Below, in pieces: positions 59,601 to 64,000 of a stretch of 64,000 bases of DNA (the first letter of the stretch is position 1; every line of letters starts with the position of its first letter). The DNA lies in NCBI GenBank assembly GCA_033675265.1, contig JAUJYZ010000757.1, positions 612,111-676,110 on the forward strand. The letters are read 5' to 3'. Origin of the DNA: Actinostola sp. cb2023 (Eukaryota; Cnidaria; Anthozoa; Actiniaria; Actinostolidae). A program made the position numbers and the translations under genes. Under the pieces are notes generated by a model that did not search any database, was not told the origin of the DNA, and saw only the letters and a list, made by a program, of their open reading frames with translations.

Positions 59601-61662
59601 TGGCTGCATGCATACTGTGGTAATGACTAATTAACAATAGAGTGTCTGCATGCATACTGTGGTAATGACTAATTAACAATAGAGTGTCTGCATGCATACT
59701 GTGGTAATGACTAATTAACAATAGAGTGGCTGCATGCATACTGTGGTAATGACTAATTAACAATAGAGTGGCTACGTGCATACTGTGGTAATGACTAATT
59801 AACAATAGAGTGTCTGCATGCATACTGTGGTAATGACTAATTAACAATAGAGTGTCTGCATGCATACTGTGGTAATGACTAATTAACAATAGAGTGGCTG
59901 GCTGTGCATACTGTGGTAATGACTAATTAACAATAGAGTGGCTGCATGCATACTGTGGTAATGACTAATTAACAATAGAGTGGCTGCATGCATACTGTGG
60001 TAATGACTAATTAACAATAGAGTGGCTGCATGCATACTGTGGTAATGACTAATTAACAATAGAGTGGCTGCATGCATACTGTGGTAATGACTAATTAACA
60101 ATAGAGTGGCTGCATGCATACTGTGGTAATGACTAATTAACAATAGAGTGGCTGCATGCATACTGTGGTAATTCATGACTAATTAACAATAGAGTGGCTG
60201 CATGCATACTGTGGTAATGACTAATTAACAATAGAGTGTCTGCATGCATACTGTGGTAATGACTAATTAACAATAGAGTGTCTGCATGCATACTGTGGTA
60301 ATGACTAATTAACAATAGAGTGGCTGCATGCATACTGTGGTAATGACTAATTAACAATAGAGTGGCTACGTGCATACTGTGGTAATGACTAATTAACAAT
60401 AGAGTGTCTGCATGCATACTGTGGTAATGACTAATTAACAATAGAGTGTCTGCATGCATACTGTGGTAATGACTAATTAACAATAGAGTGGCTGCGTGCA
60501 TACTGTGGTAATGACTAATTAACAATAGAGTGGCTGCATGCATACTGTGGTAATGACTAATTAACAATAGAGTGGCTGCATGCATACTGTGGTAATGACT
60601 AATTAACAATAGAGTGGCTGCATGCATACTGTGGTAATGACTAATTAACAATAGAGTGGCTGCATGCATACTGTGGTAATGACTAATTAACAATAGAGTG
60701 GCTGCATGCATACTGTGGTAATGACTAATTAACAATAATTAGACTACAAGTTCAAGGTTTCTATGAGGCAATAGTCAACTAGGCACGTAGCGCCGAGTTG
60801 ACTATCCTCATGGATGGAAAGTGAGAACGAGTAGTCTAATTATTGTTTTAGCATAAACCATCCAGTAGGTCAGTAGAAAATGACAGAAAGAAGCAACAGA
60901 CAATAATGTGTCGAAAAACTCCTCTGAAACATTAGCAAATCGCGACGACAAAGCCGCCATTTTGTTTATTTACCTTTACTCTGGGTCTATTAGCTGATAG
61001 ACCACTAGTAGTGAACCAATCAGATTGCAGGATTTGCGATAGACCACTGGATGGTTTATGCTTAATGAGTATATATTTTCATTGGCACAGATCAGTGTAG
61101 CTTACAATACTCTTGGTAATGCAGAAAGCAGGAGACAATATGACTTAAAACTTAACAATCAACCACAGACTGCAAATACACATAGCTACACATATTCCAC
61201 AAGAAATCCTTTTGGTAACAGGTTAGGTGGTTTGAGTTTTCTACAGTTTCTACTTTCTGTTCTGTTTCTTGTTAATCACTCGATTGATTGAATTGACTAA
61301 AATAATATTTTCATCTTCTTTTTGCAGAAATCATGCATCGCAATATGCTCATCAAAACAGGTACACCTGTACAAATGAATGTACATCATGAGTGTATAAT
61401 TTATGTTGTAGTTTAAAATGATCCTTGTACCTTGGGGTTAGGTTTAGGGTTAGTATTAGGGAAGACTTTATCTTAGGTTTAGGTTTATTAATAATGTGCA
61501 ATGCATTACTACCAACGGAATCTTGGATGATCAAGTGGTTAAGGTCTTGGGATAGCAAGCCAAAGGTAAGAGGTTCAAATCCCATTCAGGTAGGATATTT
61601 ATTACTGTAAAAAAAAAAAGCTAATTAGATATTAGTTCTAGATAGTTAGACAGACAGATAGT

Positions 61663-61694
<32 letters not shown>

Positions 61695-62878
61695 TCGACA
61701 GACAGACAGATCGACAGACAGACAGATCGACAGACAGACAGATCGACAGACAGACAGATCGACAGACAGACAGATCGACAGACAGACAGATCGACAGACA
61801 GACGAGATCGACAGACAGACAGATCGACAGACAGACAGATCGACAGACAGACAGATCGACAGACAGACAGATCGACAGACAGACAGATCGACAGACAGAC
61901 AGATCGACAGACAGACAGATCGACAGACAGACAGATCGACAGACAGACAGATCGACAGACAGACAGATCGACAGACAGACAGATCGACAGACAGACAGAT
62001 CGACAGACAGACAGATCGACAGACAGACAGATCGACAGACAGACAGATCGACAGACAGACAGATCGACAGACAGACAGATCGACAGACAGACAGATCGAC
62101 AGACAGACAGATCGACAGACAGACAGATCGACAGACAGACAGATCGACAGACAGACAGATCGACAGACAGACAGATCGACAGACAGACAGATCGACAGAC
62201 AGACAGATCGACAGACAGAATAGACAGACATCAGATCGACAGACAGACAGATCGACAGACAGACAGATCGACAGACAGACAGATCGACAGACAGACAGAT
62301 CGACAGACAGACAGATCGACAGACAGACAGATCGACAGACAGACAGATCGACAGACAGACAGATCGACAGACAGACAGATCGACAGACAGACAGATCGAC
62401 AGACAGACAGATCGACAGACAGACAGATCGACAGACAGATCGACAGACAGACAGATCGACAGACAGATCAACAGACAGACAGATCAACAGACAGACAGAT
62501 CAACAGACAGACAGATCAACAGACAGACAGATCAACAGACAGACAGATCAACAGACAGACAGATCAACAGACAGACAGATCAACAGACAGACAGATCAAC
62601 AGACAGACAGATCAACAGACAGACAGATCAACAGACAGACAGATCAACAGACAGACAGATCAACAGACAGACAGATCAACAGACAGACAGATCAACAGAC
62701 AGACAGATCAACAGACAGACAGATCAACAGACAGACAGATCAACAGACAGACAGATCAACAGACAGACAGATCAACAGACAGACAGATCAACAGACAGAC
62801 AGATCAACAGACAGACAGATCAACAGACAGACAGATCAACAGACAGACAGATCAACAGACAGATCAACAGACAGATCA

Positions 62879-62915
<37 letters not shown>

Positions 62916-64000
62916 TCAACAGACAGACAGACAGACAGACAGTTAGGTAGATGAGAGGGGAGAATTATAGAGAGAGAGAAGGGAGGGAGGTCAAAATTAT
63001 TTAGTTCACTTTTTGAGGACACCCTAAAATTCCAAATTAAACCGGTTCCTGGTTTAATTTAAATTGCCCTATACCACTATGACGTCACATCAAAACAATC
63101 TATTGTTTAAACGCTAAGGATCATGGTCGCTAGAGGGGGACAAAACAGCAACAACACAAAGGATTTCCCAAATAAATGTATTTTACAGACGGTCTGAAAG
63201 CGATAAAAGTCACCAAACACAGTAAATATTGTGGGAAAAGTATCGATGAATATAATATCTGGAAACTAGCCAATTTGAAATCAAGCGAACCTCAGCAGAG
63301 CAGATTTAGTTCAAAATTCTATTGTTCTTCACGATTCTGTCCCCCTCATAAATAAGCCGTTACGTCATAGTGGTATAGGGCAATTGAACCAAGAGATCAT
63401 TTTAAACTACAACATATACAGCTATTTCAAAAAAGGTTGGTGAAGGTTTTGTTGCATTTTGCTTCATTGCATCTTGCATACCAAGCCCGAAATGTATTGT
63501 GGATCATATGTAAATAATGTCAGCATGCACATACAGAAGAAAATATGCTGGCTCCATATTGCGAAGACAAAGTTTGGGAAAATTCCCAGAGTCCATATTG
63601 TTGTGACCTTTCGCTGACTCCATTCACATCGCCCATAGTGCATTTTGGGCTTGTTATGCAAGATGCAACATGCAAGATGCAACAAAACCTTCACCAACCT
63701 TTTTTGAAATAGCTGTATACAATACAGAATGTGTTTCTCAAATGTATGTTTCCATTGTTTTGGGCACAGGATTAATTATAATAATAGTGAAATAGAATCT
63801 CAATCCCCTGGGGGGCGGAAACTCTCATATTATATATAAGTGGTATGGGTACAATAATTGCTGCCCCACCGGGTTAAAATGAATTCCAAGCCTTCCAGGA
63901 CTGAAACAGGGGAGCAAATTTGGTAATTACAGCTAAATAACTAAATTTGTATGATTCTCTTTTGTAGATGGCATGAATCAACTAAATTTCACTATCGTCC
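50619..64000 (+). CDS. DNAJC4: DNAJC4-type J-domain protein, 3' end beyond the window
   Basis: J-protein (Hsp70 co-chaperone). Exons: 50619-50620 (first two bases of the start codon; the untranslated part lies upstream), 51481-51573, 52016-52112, 53591-53644, 61091-61221, 61328-61360, 63968-64000 and on. Phase is kept at every junction. The predicted N-terminus (VFFLPLSLTSSLNFFSVYQR) is hydrophobic and basic, without acidic residues, like an organellar leader. The J domain runs from about 38 to 105, with HPD at 66-68 (KLHPDINPQDPELHEAFVK) and SRRQYD at the end of helix IV. After the J domain come NNQPQTANTHSY and RWHESTKFHYR, the latter resembling the post-J region of human DNAJC4. The predicted transmembrane segment and C-terminus lie past the window. 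Introns are large because of repeats. Confidence 0.92.
50832..51395. repeat. Dispersed repeat, family H, copy 1
   Basis: Starts 'tagacgctttataagcgttc' with 'actcgtgccc' and ends 'ggcctgggcacgagtaataa', so the ends are partly complementary. The same start and end occur at 52665-53455. Both copies sit in DNAJC4 introns. Confidence 0.65.
52665..53455. repeat. Dispersed repeat, family H, copy 2
   Basis: Starts 'aagacgctcaatgagcgttc' and ends 'ggcctgggcccgagtaataa'. Longer than copy 1, with a different interior containing duplicated 'gtgacgagggagacta' blocks. Confidence 0.65.
54072..60737. repeat. 42-bp minisatellite of ~6.7 kb with higher-order structure, DNAJC4 intron
   Basis: About 159 units of 42 bp ('tggctgcatgcatactgtgg' plus 'taatgactaattaacaatag'). 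Variant units (tgtctgca, tggctacg, tggctgcg, an inserted 'ttc', an extra 'tgca') recur in the same order in long blocks, for example at about 55830-56445, 56940-57590 and 58965-59585. This shows block duplication of many units at once. The unit is 14 codons without a stop on the minus strand, giving spurious periodic frames of up to 290 residues. Confidence 0.98.
60735..61065. repeat. Nested inverted repeats between the 42-bp array and the next DNAJC4 exon
   Basis: 'ataattagactac' faces 'gtagtctaattat' (60735-60845), and 'agcataaaccatccagt' faces 'actggatggtttatgct' (60850-61062). A YY1-like CCGCCATTTTG lies at about 60956. It ends about 25 bp before the acceptor at 61090. Confidence 0.75.
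61505..61605 (+). repeat. tRNA-like sequence (SINE head), Ser/Leu-like
   Basis: 'gatcaagtggttaaggtctt' resembles the D arm of class II tRNAs, and 'gaggttcaaatcccatt' is B-box-like. The variable and anticodon regions are not clearly foldable. Followed by an A-run at 61610, consistent with a SINE. Confidence 0.5.
61650..62944. repeat. 16-bp satellite with two homogeneous halves, DNAJC4 intron
   Basis: Units 'acagacagacagatcg' fill about 61690-62460 and units 'acagacagacagatca' fill about 62466-62900. The G-to-A switch is abrupt. The ends fade into (ACAG)n. The long Cys-Leu-Ser open frames are artefacts. Confidence 0.97.
63062..63387. repeat. Foldback element
   Basis: 'aattgccctataccactatg' at the left faces 'catagtggtatagggcaatt' at the right, with GACGTCA/TACGTCA beside each arm. 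About 325 bp, in a DNAJC4 intron. Confidence 0.85.
63419..63715. mobile_element. TA-flanked MITE, family A, copy 2
   Basis: The same ends as 35060-35348 ('cagctatttcaaaaaaggtt'), flanked by TA, with the interior largely alignable. Located about 250 bp before the exon at 63968. Confidence 0.85.

Noticed and set aside
54323..60735. Long minus-strand open frames (up to 290 aa) of a 14-residue repeat
   Set aside because: They arise because the 42-bp unit is a multiple of three without a stop. They end wherever an indel occurs, lie inside an intron and have no splice or promoter support.
61621..62487. 288-aa minus-strand Cys-Leu-Ser-Val frame
   Set aside because: Translation of the 16-bp satellite in a DNAJC4 intron.

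Overview
The window is animal (metazoan) nuclear DNA. It is AT-rich and intron-rich, and it is crowded with short inverted-repeat (foldback/MITE) elements, minisatellites and microsatellites. No operons, ribosome-binding sites or phage-like genes were seen. LIG4, which has an intronless coding region in vertebrates, is split here into about 31 exons. I infer an invertebrate, but I cannot name the phylum from sequence alone.

Layout, left to right. (1) 1-6671: no gene recognised; foldback elements and a 61-bp minisatellite. (2) 6672-19887, minus: a complete DNA ligase IV gene (LIG4, about 912 aa by my exon model), with several tandem arrays in its introns. (3) 19888-23505: repeats and a likely LIG4 promoter. 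(4) 23506-24433, minus: a single-exon class A GPCR carrying a one-base frameshift just before TM7. (5) About 26369-32306, minus: a tentative small secreted-protein gene. Its signal-peptide exon is interrupted by two foldback transposons lying side by side, each with a perfect 10-bp target duplication. (6) 32307-36060: repeats, including one hammerhead-ribozyme-like core. (7) 36061-50223, minus: a complete 24-exon TMEM87 (GOLD-type seven-transmembrane) gene, 677 aa by my model. (8) 50224-50618: a compact head-to-head intergenic region. (9) 50619 to beyond 64000, plus: a DNAJC4-type J-protein gene, 3' truncated by the window. Its start codon is split by an intron, and a 6.7-kb 42-bp minisatellite fills most of one intron.

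Exon models were built by hand from splice-site phase and remembered family similarity. All junctions keep frame except where stated (one LIG4 junction needs a 10-nt micro-exon; the secreted gene is uncertain). The genes do not form one pathway: LIG4 seals breaks in non-homologous end joining, TMEM87 is a Golgi-area membrane protein, and DNAJC4 is an organellar-type J-protein.

The most unusual signals are structural: minisatellites that duplicate real splice sites (two clear cases); an intron made almost wholly of two tandem arrays that abut its two splice sites; two adjacent foldback transposons in a signal-peptide exon; two hammerhead cores of the Penelope/retrozyme type; and a start codon assembled by splicing.
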